64,000 bases of DNA from Pseudoxanthomonas helianthi (GTDB lineage Bacteria; Pseudomonadota; Gammaproteobacteria; Xanthomonadales; Xanthomonadaceae), in the NCBI RefSeq assembly GCF_017939625.1, contig NZ_JAGKTC010000001.1:1024519-1088518 (forward strand), in the 5' to 3' direction. The first letter of the stretch is position 1. Every line of letters starts with the position of its first letter. The translations under genes and the position numbers were made by a program. This document shows, in pieces, positions 44,106 through 53,523 of this stretch. The notes beneath the pieces are model-generated. The model saw only the letters and a program-made list of their open reading frames with translations. It was not told where the DNA came from and ran no database searches.

Positions 44106-45350
44106 CTAGCGCCGCTGCAGCCACGCCCTCGGGTCGACCGGCGCGCCGTTGCGCCGCAATTCGAAGTACAGCGCCGGCGTGCCCTGCCCACCCGAACTGC
44201 CGATGCGCGCGACCGGGTCGCCGCGCTTCACCGCGTCGCCCGCGTTGCGCAGCAGGGTGTCGTTGTGCGCGTACAGGCTCATGTAGCCGTTGCCGTGGTC
44301 GACGATCAGGATCAGGCCGTAGCCGGTCATCCATTCGGCGAACACCACCGTGCCGTCGGCGACCGCGGTGACCGGCGTGCCCACCGGTGCACCGATCAGC
44401 ACGCCGGAGCTGGTGCGCCCGTCGGGCATGCGTCCGCCGAAACCCGCGAGCAGGTTGCCCGATGCCGGCCAGCCCAGGCCGCCGACCTTCAGCGCGGGCG
44501 CATTGGCGACCTTCGGCGGAGGCGGCTTGCGCACCGGCTTGCCGGTCGCGGCGGCGGCGCGCGCTTCGCGCTCGGCGGCTTCGCGCTGGCGCTTTTCCTC
44601 GGCGCGGCGCGCGGCTTCGGCGCGTGCGGCCGCCGCGCGCAGGTTGGCCAGCAGGCGTTCCAGCGACTTGGCATCGCGGCCCAGCGCCTTTTCGCGCGCG
44701 GCCTTGTCCTGGTATTTCTGATCCAGCTCGGCGACCACGCCGGCCTGTTCCTTGCGGTCCTGTTGCAGGCTGGCGACCTGCTGCTTCTGCCGCGAGCGGG
44801 TGGCATCGAGTTGTGCGCGACGCTCGGCGATTTCGCGTTCGAGCTGCTCGATCTGCTGCAACTCGGCGGTCAGCTCACCCATCTTCCGCGCGCGTTCGCG
44901 CTGCAGGTAGCCGTGGTAGGCCAACACGCGGCGCGCCTTGCCGACCTCGTCCTGCGCCAGCAAGGCCTTCAACGGTGCATCGCCGCCTTGCCGGTACGCC
45001 GAACGCACCAGCGCCGCGAGCTGCTGGCGCTGGCCGGCGAGCCGTTCCTGCGCGGCATCGCGCTGCTGCTGCAATTGCGCCAGCGCGGCCTGTTCCTGCC
45101 GCAGCGAGGCCTCGGTCTCGCTCAGCGCGCGGCTGCTCTTGCCGACCTTCTCATCGGCCTCGCGCAGCTCGCGCGACGCGTTGCCGCGCTCGCCCTCCAG
45201 CCTGCGGCGTTCGGCGGCGATCGACTTCAACTCGCCGCGCACGCTTTCCAGTTTCTTCTCGGCGTCGCGCTGGCTCTGGGCGAAGCCGCTGCCGGCAGCC
45301 AGGGCCACGATGAACCCCAACACCGATGCGCGAAGCGGGACGGCTTTCAT
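44106..45350 (-). CDS. envC: EnvC-like murein hydrolase activator
   Basis: This 414-residue periplasmic protein has a signal peptide, a long coiled coil (about residues 28-245), a basic linker and a C-terminal LytM domain. The LytM catalytic residues are missing: where active enzymes have HxGxD there is SSGVLIGA, and the last HxH is replaced by YFE. That is the hallmark of EnvC, which does not cut murein itself but activates amidases at the septum when driven by FtsEX. Its start overlaps the gpmI stop by ATGA. Confidence 0.9.
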   Translation of the reverse strand: MKAVPLRASVLGFIVALAAGSGFAQSQRDAEKKLESVRGELKSIAAERRRLEGERGNASRELREADEKVGKSSRALSETEASLRQEQAALAQLQQQRDAAQERLAGQRQQLAALVRSAYRQGGDAPLKALLAQDEVGKARRVLAYHGYLQRERARKMGELTAELQQIEQLEREIAERRAQLDATRSRQKQQVASLQQDRKEQAGVVAELDQKYQDKAAREKALGRDAKSLERLLANLRAAAARAEAARRAEEKRQREAAEREARAAAATGKPVRKPPPPKVANAPALKVGGLGWPASGNLLAGFGGRMPDGRTSSGVLIGAPVGTPVTAVADGTVVFAEWMTGYGLILIVDHGNGYMSLYAHNDTLLRNAGDAVKRGDPVARIGSSGGQGTPALYFELRRNGAPVDPRAWLQRR

Positions 45351-46891
45351 CCGGCGGCGAACAGGCTGCGACCGGTCATTTCCGCCGGCTGCGGCAGGCC
45401 CAGCAGGTCGAGCATGGTCGGGGCGACATCGCGCAGCGCGCCGCCTTCGCGCAACTTCGCGTCCGCACGTTCGCCGACATAGACGAACGGCACCGGTCCG
45501 ACCGTGTGCGCGGTATGCGGCTGCCCGGTCTGCGGGTCGCGCATCATCTCCAGGTTGCCGTGGTCTGCGGTGATCAGCAGCGCGCCGTGCGCAGCGCGCA
45601 CCGCGGCCTCGATGCGGCCGATGGCCACGTCCACCGCCTGCGCGGCCTGGATCGCGGCATCGAGGATGCCGCTGTGTCCGACCATGTCCGGGTTGGCGAT
45701 GTTGCAGACGACCGCGTCGAAGCGGCCGGAAGCGATCGCCGAAACCAGCTTGTCGGTGACTTCCGGCGCACTCATCTCCGGCTGCAGGTCGTAGGTGGCG
45801 ACCTTGGGGCTGGGCACGAGGATGCGCTCCTCGTCGGCATACGGGTCTTCGCGACCGCCGCTGAAGAAGAAGGTCACGTGCGCGTATTTTTCCGTCTCGG
45901 CGATGCGCAGCTGGGCCAGGCCGTTTTCGGCCAGCAGTTCGCCCAGGGTGTGGCGCAGGTCGTCGGGCGGGAAGGCGACGGGCGCCGGCAGCTTGGCGTC
46001 GTATTCGCTGAGGCAGACGTAGCGCGCCAGCTTCGGGCGACGCGCCTCGAAGCCATCGAACGTCGGCGATACGAACGCGGCGGTCAGCTGGCGCGCTCGG
46101 TCGGCGCGGAAGTTCATGAACACCACCGCGTCGCCATCGCGCATCGGTTGCGCACCATCGATGACGGTCGGCAACACGAATTCGTCGTTCTCGCCACGGG
46201 CATAAGCCGCCTGCAACGCCGCCAGCGCGTCGGGCGCGTGGTGTTCGGACTTCGCTTCGACGATGGCGTCCCAGGCCTTGCGCACCCGGTCCCAGCGCTG
46301 GTCCCGGTCCATCGCGTAGTAGCGGCCGCTGACGCTGGCGACATGCGCGTTGCCGAGCTTCGCGCACAGGTCCTGCAGCGCGCGCAGGCTGGCTTCGGCC
46401 GAGCGCGGCGGCGTATCGCGACCGTCGAGGAAGGCATGCACCGCGACCTTCGGCACGCCGCGGCGCGCGGCCATGTCGAGCATGGCGAAGATGTGGTTCT
46501 CGTGGCTGTGCACGCCGCCCGGCGAAAGCAGGCCGAACACGTGCAGGGTGCCGCCGTCGGCCTTGGCCGCGTCGCAGGCCGCGGCCAGTTCGGCATTGGC
46601 GAAGAAGCTGCCGTCCTCGATGGCCGCGTCGATCCGGGTCAGGTCCTGGTAGACGATGCGGCCCGCGCCGAGGTTCATGTGCCCGACTTCGGAATTGCCC
46701 ATCTGTCCGTCCGGCAGGCCGACGTGGCGGCCTTCGGTATGGATCAGCGTATGCGGGCAGGTCGCCAGCAGGCGCCGCCAGTTCGGCAGTTCGGCCAGCG
46801 CCAGCGCGTTGTCGGCCGGGTCTTCGCGATGGCCCCAGCCATCCAGGATCAGCAGCACGACGGGCTTGGGACGCGAAGGGTTGGCGGACAC
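45347..46891 (-). CDS. gpmI: 2,3-bisphosphoglycerate-independent phosphoglycerate mutase
   Basis: GpmI (514 residues) interconverts 3- and 2-phosphoglycerate in glycolysis using two manganese ions. It has [15 protein letters not shown] near the N-terminus, the phosphoserine Ser67 in [15 protein letters not shown], metal ligands in [20 protein letters not shown] and ADHGN. It is the first gene of a likely gpmI-envC operon, an arrangement conserved from E. coli to Xanthomonadaceae. Confidence 0.96.
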   Translation of the reverse strand: MSANPSRPKPVVLLILDGWGHREDPADNALALAELPNWRRLLATCPHTLIHTEGRHVGLPDGQMGNSEVGHMNLGAGRIVYQDLTRIDAAIEDGSFFANAELAAACDAAKADGGTLHVFGLLSPGGVHSHENHIFAMLDMAARRGVPKVAVHAFLDGRDTPPRSAEASLRALQDLCAKLGNAHVASVSGRYYAMDRDQRWDRVRKAWDAIVEAKSEHHAPDALAALQAAYARGENDEFVLPTVIDGAQPMRDGDAVVFMNFRADRARQLTAAFVSPTFDGFEARRPKLARYVCLSEYDAKLPAPVAFPPDDLRHTLGELLAENGLAQLRIAETEKYAHVTFFFSGGREDPYADEERILVPSPKVATYDLQPEMSAPEVTDKLVSAIASGRFDAVVCNIANPDMVGHSGILDAAIQAAQAVDVAIGRIEAAVRAAHGALLITADHGNLEMMRDPQTGQPHTAHTVGPVPFVYVGERADAKLREGGALRDVAPTMLDLLGLPQPAEMTGRSLFAAG

Positions 46892-47007
46892 GGGGGCTCC
46901 AGCGATGGGGGTCGGGACGATTGTAGCGAGGCTCGCGTCCGGTTCTAAACCCTGCGCCGTTTCCGTGCATCACAGGGTTCACACCACCCATGCATGAAGG
47001 AACGCCG

Positions 47008-47670
47008 ATGAAACCGATTCGCCCGATCCTGTTGTTGACCCTGGCGCTGGCCGCCGCGCCGGCCCTGGCCCAGCAGGACCTCGACGAGATCAGCAAGGAC
47101 ATCGTCGCCCGGGCCGGGCAGACCTACGGCAACCTGGACACGATCAGCGGCGACATCCACATCGAAGCCCGCGCCAGCACCCGCACCGTGAACACCGTCA
47201 GCGGCGATATCGAACTGGCCGAAGGCGCGACCACCGGCCGGATCGAAACGGTCAGCGGCGACATCCAGGCGGCCGGCAAGGTCACGGCCGGCAAGGGCGT
47301 CGGCACGGTCAGCGGCGACATCTACTTCGATCGCGGCGGCCGCATCGGCGGCGACATCGAGACCGTCAGCGGCGACGTCGGCCTGGTGGCCACCGAGGTG
47401 TCCGGCGGCATCGAAACCGTGTCCGGCGACATCACCGTCGGCATCGGCTCGCACGTGCGCGGCGGCATCAAGATCGAGAAGAACGAGAACGGCAGCAGCA
47501 TGAACTGGGGCCGCCCGCCGCGCATCGTCGTCGGCCCGAACGCGGTGGTCGACGGCCCGATGGTGTTCGAACGCCCGGTCGTGCTGTACGTGCACAGGAC
47601 CGCGAAAATCGGCCGGGTCAGCGGCGCCACCGCGAAGACCTTCGATACGCCGACCGCGCCGAAGGACTGA
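47008..47670 (+). CDS. Secreted repeat protein, TVSGDI repeats
   Basis: This 220-residue protein has a signal peptide (ALAQQD) and about six copies of an 18-residue repeat with the core TVSGDI (first as TISGDI) spaced through residues 35-145. The regular hydrophobic pattern suggests a beta-helix or beta-solenoid, as in DUF4097-like and bactofilin-like proteins. The end is a conserved PPRIVVGPNAVVDGPMVF and YVHRTAKIG segment. The next gene is a paralog. No enzyme motif is visible. The start at 47008 is preceded by an AAGGA ribosome site. Confidence 0.8.
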   Translation: MKPIRPILLLTLALAAAPALAQQDLDEISKDIVARAGQTYGNLDTISGDIHIEARASTRTVNTVSGDIELAEGATTGRIETVSGDIQAAGKVTAGKGVGTVSGDIYFDRGGRIGGDIETVSGDVGLVATEVSGGIETVSGDITVGIGSHVRGGIKIEKNENGSSMNWGRPPRIVVGPNAVVDGPMVFERPVVLYVHRTAKIGRVSGATAKTFDTPTAPKD

Positions 47671-47742
47671 CTCGCTGCCTGCGTCACTGAACCCGGATCC
47701 GCATTCGCGCACCATAGACCGCACCTTCCACGGAGAAACACG

Positions 47743-48408
47743 ATGACCCCGTTCCGCCAAGCCCTGCTGCTGACCCTGGCGCTGAGCGCCGCGCCCGCCT
47801 TCGCCCACGACGACGACACGTCCAAGGTCAACGGCAGCATCCATGCCGAAGCCGGCCGCAGCTATGGCGACCTCTCCACCGTCAACGGCGGCATCGACAT
47901 CGACGCCGCCGCGACCACCGGCAGCGCCTCGACCGTCAACGGTGGCATCGAAGTCGGCGACCGTGCACGCACCGGCGGGCTGGAGACGGTCAACGGCGGC
48001 ATCCGCCTGGGCCGCGAGGTCCAAGTCGATGGCGGCCTGGAAGCGGTCAACGGCAGCCTGTTCGCCGACCGCGGCAGCCGCATCCGCGAAGACGTGGAGA
48101 ACGTCAACGGCGGCATCGGCCTGGTCGATACCGATGTCGGCGGCGGCATCCGCACCGTGCGCGGTGACATCACCGTCGGCGTCGGTTCGCACGTCAAGGG
48201 CGGTTTGCGCGTGGAGAAGCCGAATGGCGGTTTCCATCTGGGCAAGCAGCGTCCGCCGCGCATCGTCATCGGCCCCGACGCGGTGGTCGAAGGCGCGATG
48301 GTGTTCGAGCATCCGGTCGTGCTGTACGTGCACAAGACCGCGAAGACCGGGCCGGTGAGCGGCGCCACGGCGAAGACGTTCGATACGCCGACCGCGCCGA
48401 AGGACTGA
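47743..48408 (+). CDS. Secreted repeat protein, TVNGGI repeats (paralog)
   Basis: This 221-residue protein is a tandem paralog of the gene 73 bp upstream. It has a signal peptide and about seven repeats whose core is VNGGI instead of VSGDI (for example STVNGGIDID, ETVNGGIRLG). The last 50 residues are nearly identical to the paralog, ending SGATAKTFDTPTAPKD in both. It probably forms the same solenoid, perhaps pairing with the paralog. Function is unknown. Confidence 0.8.
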   Translation: MTPFRQALLLTLALSAAPAFAHDDDTSKVNGSIHAEAGRSYGDLSTVNGGIDIDAAATTGSASTVNGGIEVGDRARTGGLETVNGGIRLGREVQVDGGLEAVNGSLFADRGSRIREDVENVNGGIGLVDTDVGGGIRTVRGDITVGVGSHVKGGLRVEKPNGGFHLGKQRPPRIVIGPDAVVEGAMVFEHPVVLYVHKTAKTGPVSGATAKTFDTPTAPKD

Positions 48409-48417
48409 CGACTTCCT

Positions 48418-48496
48418 GTGGGAGCGACCCTGTCGCGAATGCTTTGACGAGGGCGCCGGCAAGGACAAAAGCATTCGCGGCCAAGGCCGCTCCCAC
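48418..48496. repeat. Paired inverted REP-like element (GTGGGAGCG family)
   Basis: Arms at 48418-48445 and 48467-48496 share GTGGGAGCG and GCGAATGCTTT with their reverse complements; the inner parts differ (CCCTGT against GCCAAGGC). It lies between two co-directional genes. Confidence 0.8.
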
Positions 48497-48545
48497 AACA
48501 GCGCGTTTCTATAGAATCCGGGATTCCTGAACCAGGAACCCCCGG

Positions 48546-50246
48546 ATGAAAACACGCCACCTGCTATTGGGTCTCGCCGCACTGGCCGCCTTGTCGGCCT
48601 GCAAGCGCGAGGCGCCCCAAGCGGCGCCCGCCACGAACCCGCCGCCTGCGCCGGCGCATGCCTTCGCCGACGCGATCAACCCCGCCGATTTCGCCGAACA
48701 CGTGAAGACCCTGGCCTCGGACGAGTTCGAGGGCCGTGGCCCCGGCACGCCCGGCGAGGACAAGACCGTCGGCTACATCAAGGCGCAGTTCGAGCGCATC
48801 GGCCTGCAGCCCGGCAACAACGGCGACTGGTTCCAGACCGTGCCGATGACCGAGACCACCGCGGACGAAAACACGGCGATGAACATCGACGTGAAGGGCA
48901 AGCCGCACGTGCTGAAGTTCGGCGCCGACATGGTCGTGGGCACCCGCACCGGCCAGCCCGACGTGAAGATCGATGCCAGCGACATGGTATTCATCGGCTA
49001 CGGCGTCGACGCGCCGGAGCAGAAGTGGAACGACTACGCCGGCCTCGACGTCAAGGGCAAGACCGTGGTGATGCTGGTCAACGATCCCGGCTTCCATGCC
49101 CACGACGAAAGCCTGTTCGAAGGCAAGCGCATGACCTATTACGGGCGCTGGACCTACAAGTTCGAGGAAGCCGCGCGCAAGGGCGCCGCGGCGGCGCTGA
49201 TCATCCACGACACCGAAGGCGCATCGTACGGCTGGGACGTGGTCAGGAATTCGTGGTCCGGCGCGCAATACGACCTGCGCGCCGCCGACGACCCGGCGCC
49301 GCGCGTGCCGCTGCAGGGCTGGATCACCGGCGAGCAGGCGAAAGCGCTGTTCGCCGACGCCGGCCTCGATCTGGACAAGCTGCGCGCCGACGCCAACAAG
49401 CGCGGCTTCAAGCCGGTGCCGGTGGACGCGAAGATGAGCATCGACCTGAAGAGCGCCACGGTCGAGAAGCAGTCGCGCAACGTGGTCGGCGTGCTGCGCG
49501 GCAGCGAGCGCCCCGATGAAGCCGTGGTCTACATGGCCCACTGGGACCACCTGGGCAAGCATCCCGACGAGCCGGGCGACAACATCTACAACGGCGCGGT
49601 CGACAACGCGACCGGTGTGGCCGGCATCCTCGAGATCGCCGAGCAGATGGCCAAGGTCGGCAAGCCGAAGCGTTCGGTGGTGTTCCTCGCGGTGACCCTG
49701 GAGGAATCGGGCCTGCTCGGGTCGAAGTACTACGTAGCCCATCCGTCGGTGCCGCTGGACAAGACCGTCGCGGTGATCAACATCGACGCGATGAGCGTGG
49801 CCGGCAAGACCCGCGACATCACCGTGGTCGGCATGGGCAGTTCGGAACTGGAAGACGTGCTGAAGCCGATCGCAGACAAGCAGGGCCGCACCCTGCATTC
49901 GGAAGCGCGTCCCGAGGCCGGCGGGTACTTCCGTTCCGATCACTTCAATTTCGCCAAGGCCGGCGTACCGGCGTTGTACGTCGACGGCGGCGAAGACCTG
50001 GTCGACGGCGGCAAGGCGGCCGGCGACGCGGCGGCGAAGGACTACGGCGACAACCGTTACCACAAGCCCGCGGACCAGTACGACGCGGCCACGTGGAAGC
50101 TCGACGGCACCATGGACGACCTGTCCGCGGTATACGAAGTCGGCCTGCAGCTCGCCGATGGCGACCAGTGGCCGAACTGGTACAAGAACAACCCGTTCCG
50201 CGCTGCCCGCGATGCGATGCGACAGGGCCAAGCGGCCACGAAATAG
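48546..50246 (+). CDS. M28 family zinc peptidase lipoprotein with PA domain
   Basis: This 566-residue aminopeptidase-type enzyme has a lipobox (ALSAC) and so is probably a lipoprotein. After a short Pro-rich linker come a protease-associated domain (residues about 95-280) and the M28 catalytic core. Zinc ligands and catalytic residues fit MAHWDHLG, GAVDNATG, LEESGLLG, INIDAM and the late SDHFNF. It likely releases N-terminal residues from peptides in the periplasm, complementing the S9 peptidase. Confidence 0.9.
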   Translation: MKTRHLLLGLAALAALSACKREAPQAAPATNPPPAPAHAFADAINPADFAEHVKTLASDEFEGRGPGTPGEDKTVGYIKAQFERIGLQPGNNGDWFQTVPMTETTADENTAMNIDVKGKPHVLKFGADMVVGTRTGQPDVKIDASDMVFIGYGVDAPEQKWNDYAGLDVKGKTVVMLVNDPGFHAHDESLFEGKRMTYYGRWTYKFEEAARKGAAAALIIHDTEGASYGWDVVRNSWSGAQYDLRAADDPAPRVPLQGWITGEQAKALFADAGLDLDKLRADANKRGFKPVPVDAKMSIDLKSATVEKQSRNVVGVLRGSERPDEAVVYMAHWDHLGKHPDEPGDNIYNGAVDNATGVAGILEIAEQMAKVGKPKRSVVFLAVTLEESGLLGSKYYVAHPSVPLDKTVAVINIDAMSVAGKTRDITVVGMGSSELEDVLKPIADKQGRTLHSEARPEAGGYFRSDHFNFAKAGVPALYVDGGEDLVDGGKAAGDAAAKDYGDNRYHKPADQYDAATWKLDGTMDDLSAVYEVGLQLADGDQWPNWYKNNPFRAARDAMRQGQAATK

Positions 50247-50276
50247 GCGTTACCTTCGCCCCGGAAGAAACCTCGA

Positions 50277-50300
50277 ACGGCGCCTGCGGGCGCCGTTTTT
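50277..50300 (+). terminator. Intrinsic terminator after the M28 peptidase gene
   Basis: ACGGCGCC (50277-50284), a TGCG loop and GGCGCCGT (50289-50296) precede a T run. Confidence 0.88.
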
Positions 50301-50348
50301 CCGGTACGGCTGCGCTACGCTGGCGATCCATCCAGTCGGGAGAGCGTC

Positions 50349-50906
50349 ATGTATGTCCTTGCCCAGCTATGGCTGCCGATCCTGCTTGCCGCGGTAGCCG
50401 TATTCGTCGCCAGCAGCCTGGTCCACATGGTGTTCAAGTGGCACAACCGCGACTACCGCAAGCTGCCTAACGAAGACGAAGTGCGCGCCGCGATCAACGC
50501 CGGCCAACCCGGCCCCGGCCTGTACATGCTGCCGCAGTGCCTCGACGAGAAGGATTGGAAATCGGAAACCGTGCAGGCGAAGTTCCGCGAAGGCCCGGTC
50601 GGCAAGCTGTTGCTGCGCAAACCCGGTCCGGTGTCGATGGGCGCGCCGCTGCTGCAATGGTTTCTGCTCAACCTGGTCGTAGCGGCAATCGCCGCCTGCG
50701 CCGTCTATGGTGCGCTCGGCCTTGGCGGCGACGGCCATCGTGCCGCTCATACGGCAGGCGTGGCTACCTTGCTTGCTTACGGGGCGGGCAGTGTCAGCGA
50801 CGCCATCTGGATGGGCAAGCCATGGGCCGCGACGCTCAAGGACCTGCTCGACGCGCTGATCTATGCCGTGGTGACGGCTCTGGTGTTCTGCTGGCTGTGG
50901 CCGTAA
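50349..50906 (+). CDS. Conserved membrane protein of unknown function
   Basis: This 185-residue protein has one N-terminal helix (LPILLAAVAVFVASSLVHMVF), a short hydrophilic segment containing WHNRDYRKLPNEDEVR, and three C-terminal helices. It resembles hypothetical proteins of Xanthomonadaceae, but I do not recognise a named domain. It has its own ribosome site (GGGAGAG) and is isolated between a terminator and a block of inverted repeats. Confidence 0.75.
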   Translation: MYVLAQLWLPILLAAVAVFVASSLVHMVFKWHNRDYRKLPNEDEVRAAINAGQPGPGLYMLPQCLDEKDWKSETVQAKFREGPVGKLLLRKPGPVSMGAPLLQWFLLNLVVAAIAACAVYGALGLGGDGHRAAHTAGVATLLAYGAGSVSDAIWMGKPWAATLKDLLDALIYAVVTALVFCWLWP

Positions 50907-50922
50907 GCGGAGCTTTCGCCTT

Positions 50923-51170
50923 GTAGAGCCGAGCATGCTCGGCTGCCTTTGTCATTGCTGTCGTAACAGCCGGGCTTGTCCCGGCTGGCTTTCTGCCTTT
51001 CGCACCCCACGCGAGAATCAAAGCGTGCCGGGACAAGCCCGGCACCCCTATCTACGCGGGGCAGGCTCTACAAAACCCGGCGGAGGCCCGCCTTTGTAGA
51101 GTCGAGCTTGCTCGACTGCGTTTGCCGCAGAATTGCCATTCGAAGCCTGGTCGAGCAAGCTCGGCCCTAC
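50923..51170. repeat. Compound REP-like block
   Basis: Five palindromic units fill most of the 288-bp gap between two plus-strand genes. Units with TCGAGCTTGCTCGA or GCCGAGCATGCTCGGC lie at 50923-50945, 51096-51120 and 51149-51170. A different pair with CCGGGCTTGTCCCGG and its complement lies at 50968-50987 and 51025-51045. Nothing coding is seen in the block. Confidence 0.8.
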
Positions 51171-51194
51171 GACCGTGACCGCTGGAGGGTTCGC

Positions 51195-51587
51195 ATGGCC
51201 ATCGCCTACTGGTGCATCCTGATCGCCGCGCTGCTGCCGTACGTATGGGTCTTCGTCGCCAAGACCTCGGGCGAGCGTTACAACAATCGCAACCCGCGCG
51301 CGTGGGTCGCCAAGCAGGAAGGCAACTATAAGGTGCAGCGCGCCAACGCCGCGCATCTCAACGGCTTCGAAGCCTTCCCCGCCTTCGTCGCGGGCGTGCT
51401 GATGGCGCAACTGGCCGGCGTTCCGGCGAACCTGGTGACGCCGCTGGCGATCGGCTTCGTCGTCGCCCGGGTCCTGCACGGCGTGTTCTACCTGGCCGAC
51501 CTGCATACGCTGCGCAGCCTGATCTGGCTGGTCGGCATGCTGTGCGCCGTGGCATTGATCGTGCTGGCCGCGTTGCGCGTGGCGTAA
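51195..51587 (+). CDS. MAPEG family membrane protein
   Basis: This 130-residue four-helix protein belongs to the MAPEG family (eicosanoid and glutathione metabolism-like). It has the conserved NNRNPRAW, RANAAHLNGFEAFPAFVAGVL and RVLHGVFYLADLHTLRSLIW segments. Bacterial members of this group have no established substrate. The ATG at 51195 is preceded by GGAGGG. It is convergent with ung. Confidence 0.88.
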   Translation: MAIAYWCILIAALLPYVWVFVAKTSGERYNNRNPRAWVAKQEGNYKVQRANAAHLNGFEAFPAFVAGVLMAQLAGVPANLVTPLAIGFVVARVLHGVFYLADLHTLRSLIWLVGMLCAVALIVLAALRVA

Positions 51588-51599
51588 GCGGTCCTTTTT

Positions 51600-51694
51600 T
51601 GTAGGAGCGCCCGCGGGCGCGACCGCGGATTCTCCGACCTGCGGAATCTTCTGCAAGACGTTGTTTTCAAGTCGCGCCCAGGGGCGCTCCTACA
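51600..51694. repeat. Paired inverted REP-like element (GTAGGAGCG family)
   Basis: The arms TGTAGGAGCGCCC-type (51600-51623) and the complement ending GGGGCGCTCCTACA (51671-51694) flank 47 bp at the convergent MAPEG/ung junction. Confidence 0.85.
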
Positions 51695-51697
51695 AGC

Positions 51698-52405
51698 TCA
51701 GATCGCCAGTTGAGAACGCGGCGGCAACGACCAGTCGATCGGCGTCTGTCCGTGCTGACTCAGGTACTGGTTGGCCGCGGAAAAATGCTTGCAACCGAGG
51801 AAGCCGCGATGCGCCGAAAGTGGCGAAGGATGCGGCGCGCGCAGCACGCGATGGCGGCGCGCATCGATGACCTTGCCCTTGGCCTGCGCGTAGCTGCCCC
51901 ACAGCAGGAACACCAGGTTCTCGCGCTCGTTGGCCAGCGCTTCGATGGCATGGTCGGTGAAACCTTCCCAGCCCTTGCCCTGGTGCGCGCCGGCACGGCC
52001 TTCTTCGACCGTCAGCACCGCGTTCAACAGCAGCACGCCTTGTCGCGCCCACGGCAACAGGCAGCCATGGTCAGGGCGCGCAATCCCGAGATCCGACTGG
52101 ATCTCCTTGAAGATGTTGTCCAACGACGGGGGCACCGGCACGCCGGGCAGCACCGAAAAGCACAGGCCGTGCGCCTGGCCGAAACCGTGATATGGGTCCT
52201 GGCCGAGAATCACCACCTTCACCGCGTCGAAAGGCGTCGCGTCGAATGCCGCGAAAATCTGTGGCCCTGGCGGGAATATCCGCGCCCCGGCCTGCTTGCG
52301 CTGGCGCAAGAATCCCGACAGCGCGCGCATATCGTCGCGCTGCAGGTAGTCGCCGATGCGCGCCTTCCATGAAGGCTCCAGCTTGATGCGGTCGTCGTCG
52401 GACAT
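51698..52405 (-). CDS. ung: Uracil-DNA glycosylase
   Basis: Ung (235 residues) removes uracil from DNA as the first step in base-excision repair. It has the catalytic Asp70 in [21 protein letters not shown], the [12 protein letters not shown] segment and the DNA-intercalating [11 protein letters not shown] loop. Length and motifs are standard. It has no obvious operon partner and lies between two inverted-repeat elements. Confidence 0.97.
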   Translation of the reverse strand: MSDDDRIKLEPSWKARIGDYLQRDDMRALSGFLRQRKQAGARIFPPGPQIFAAFDATPFDAVKVVILGQDPYHGFGQAHGLCFSVLPGVPVPPSLDNIFKEIQSDLGIARPDHGCLLPWARQGVLLLNAVLTVEEGRAGAHQGKGWEGFTDHAIEALANERENLVFLLWGSYAQAKGKVIDARRHRVLRAPHPSPLSAHRGFLGCKHFSAANQYLSQHGQTPIDWSLPPRSQLAI

Positions 52406-52439
52406 GGAAATCAGGAATCAGGTGAGGCGTAATGTCTTT

Positions 52440-52549
52440 CGTTCGTCATTCCCGCGAAGGCGGGAATCGCTCTGGCTTTTGCTTGCCGCGCACGTCCGAC
52501 GAATAACAACAGCGAAGAGCGATTCCCGCCTTCGCGGGAATGACGAACG
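52440..52549. repeat. Paired inverted REP-like element (ATTCCCGCGAAGGCGGGAAT family)
   Basis: Two 34-bp arms (52440-52473, 52516-52549) are exact reverse complements, each containing the hairpin ATTCCCGC...GCGGGAAT. It lies between ung and ftsX, which are co-directional. Confidence 0.88.
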
Positions 52550-52554
52550 ATGAA

Positions 52555-53523
52555 TCACGTTTCGGTAGGGCGGGTCTGGCGCAGGAAGTGGCCAGTGACC
52601 AGCCATGCGCCGATCCAGCCGATCACGGTGGCGCCCAGCAACACCGCACCGACACGCAACGGGTCGAGGCCGCTCAACGCGAAACGGCTGGCATAACTGC
52701 CGGCCAGCGCATCCAGCGGTTCGCGCAGCGCCGCGGCCGCGCCGAGCACCAGCGCGAGTCCCAGCGCGCCGGCGGCAAGCCCGTACCACGCACCGAGATA
52801 GATGAAGGGCCGGCGGATGAAACCGTCGCTGGCGCCGAGCAGTTGCAGCACGCCGATTTCCTCGCGCCGCGACTGGATGTCCAGGCGCACGGTGTTGCCG
52901 ACCACCAGCAACGCGCCGAGGCCGAACAACGCGGCCAGCACCCAGGCCAGGCGCTGGCCGAAACCGATCCAGCCGTCCAGCCGCTTGCGCCAGCCGGCAT
53001 CGTGCTGGACCTGGTCGGTCTCGGGCAATGCCTGCAAGGCGGCGACCAGCGCGGTTTCGTCGCCGCGCGGCACCAGGCTCAGGCGGTTCGGCAACGGATT
53101 CTGGTCGAGCGCGGCGACCGCATCGTCCAGTCCGCTGAGTTTCTTGAACTCGGCCAGCCCCTGTTCGGGCGTGACCAGTTCGAGCTTCGCCACGTCGCCG
53201 CGACCGCGCAATTCGTCGGCCAGCGCCTGCGCACGCGACACGGCGACATCCTGCTTCAGGAATACGTCGATCTGCCGCGACTGCTGTACGTTGCCGGCGA
53301 AGCGCTGCACGTTGTCCAGCGCCAGGCCCAGGCCCAGCGGCAGGGCGAAGGCCACCGCCATCACGCCGATGGTCAGCAGCGTCGCCCATGGCTTGCGCAC
53401 CGCGCGGCCGAGGCTGGCGACGAAGCTGTAAAGGTGCTGCTCGAGCCAGATGCCGAAACCGCCGCGCGGCTCGCTGCGGACGTTGGCCTCGTTCTTCTGC
53501 ACGGACGGATCGGCGGTGTTCAT
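52555..53523 (-). CDS. ftsX: Cell division protein FtsX
   Basis: FtsX (322 residues) is the membrane part of the FtsEX complex. It has a cytoplasmic N-terminus, one helix (PWATLLTIGVMAVAFALPLGLGLAL), a periplasmic domain of about 110 residues that in E. coli contacts EnvC, and three C-terminal helices with the FtsX permease fold (LLGASDGFIRRPF). Its start overlaps the ftsE stop by ATGA. The EnvC partner is encoded about 7 kb away. Confidence 0.95.
   Translation of the reverse strand: MNTADPSVQKNEANVRSEPRGGFGIWLEQHLYSFVASLGRAVRKPWATLLTIGVMAVAFALPLGLGLALDNVQRFAGNVQQSRQIDVFLKQDVAVSRAQALADELRGRGDVAKLELVTPEQGLAEFKKLSGLDDAVAALDQNPLPNRLSLVPRGDETALVAALQALPETDQVQHDAGWRKRLDGWIGFGQRLAWVLAALFGLGALLVVGNTVRLDIQSRREEIGVLQLLGASDGFIRRPFIYLGAWYGLAAGALGLALVLGAAAALREPLDALAGSYASRFALSGLDPLRVGAVLLGATVIGWIGAWLVTGHFLRQTRPTET

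Noticed and set aside
44106-47102. A 998-codon minus-strand frame spanning envC and gpmI
   Set aside because: The first two thirds are out of frame with GpmI; only the envC part from 45350 is real.
46945-48582. A 545-codon minus-strand frame opposite the two repeat proteins
   Set aside because: It mirrors the repeat DNA; the plus-strand genes have signal peptides and ribosome sites.
50923-51170. CRISPR-like array
   Set aside because: Units are palindromic, of two families, unevenly spaced, with no uniform spacers or cas genes.
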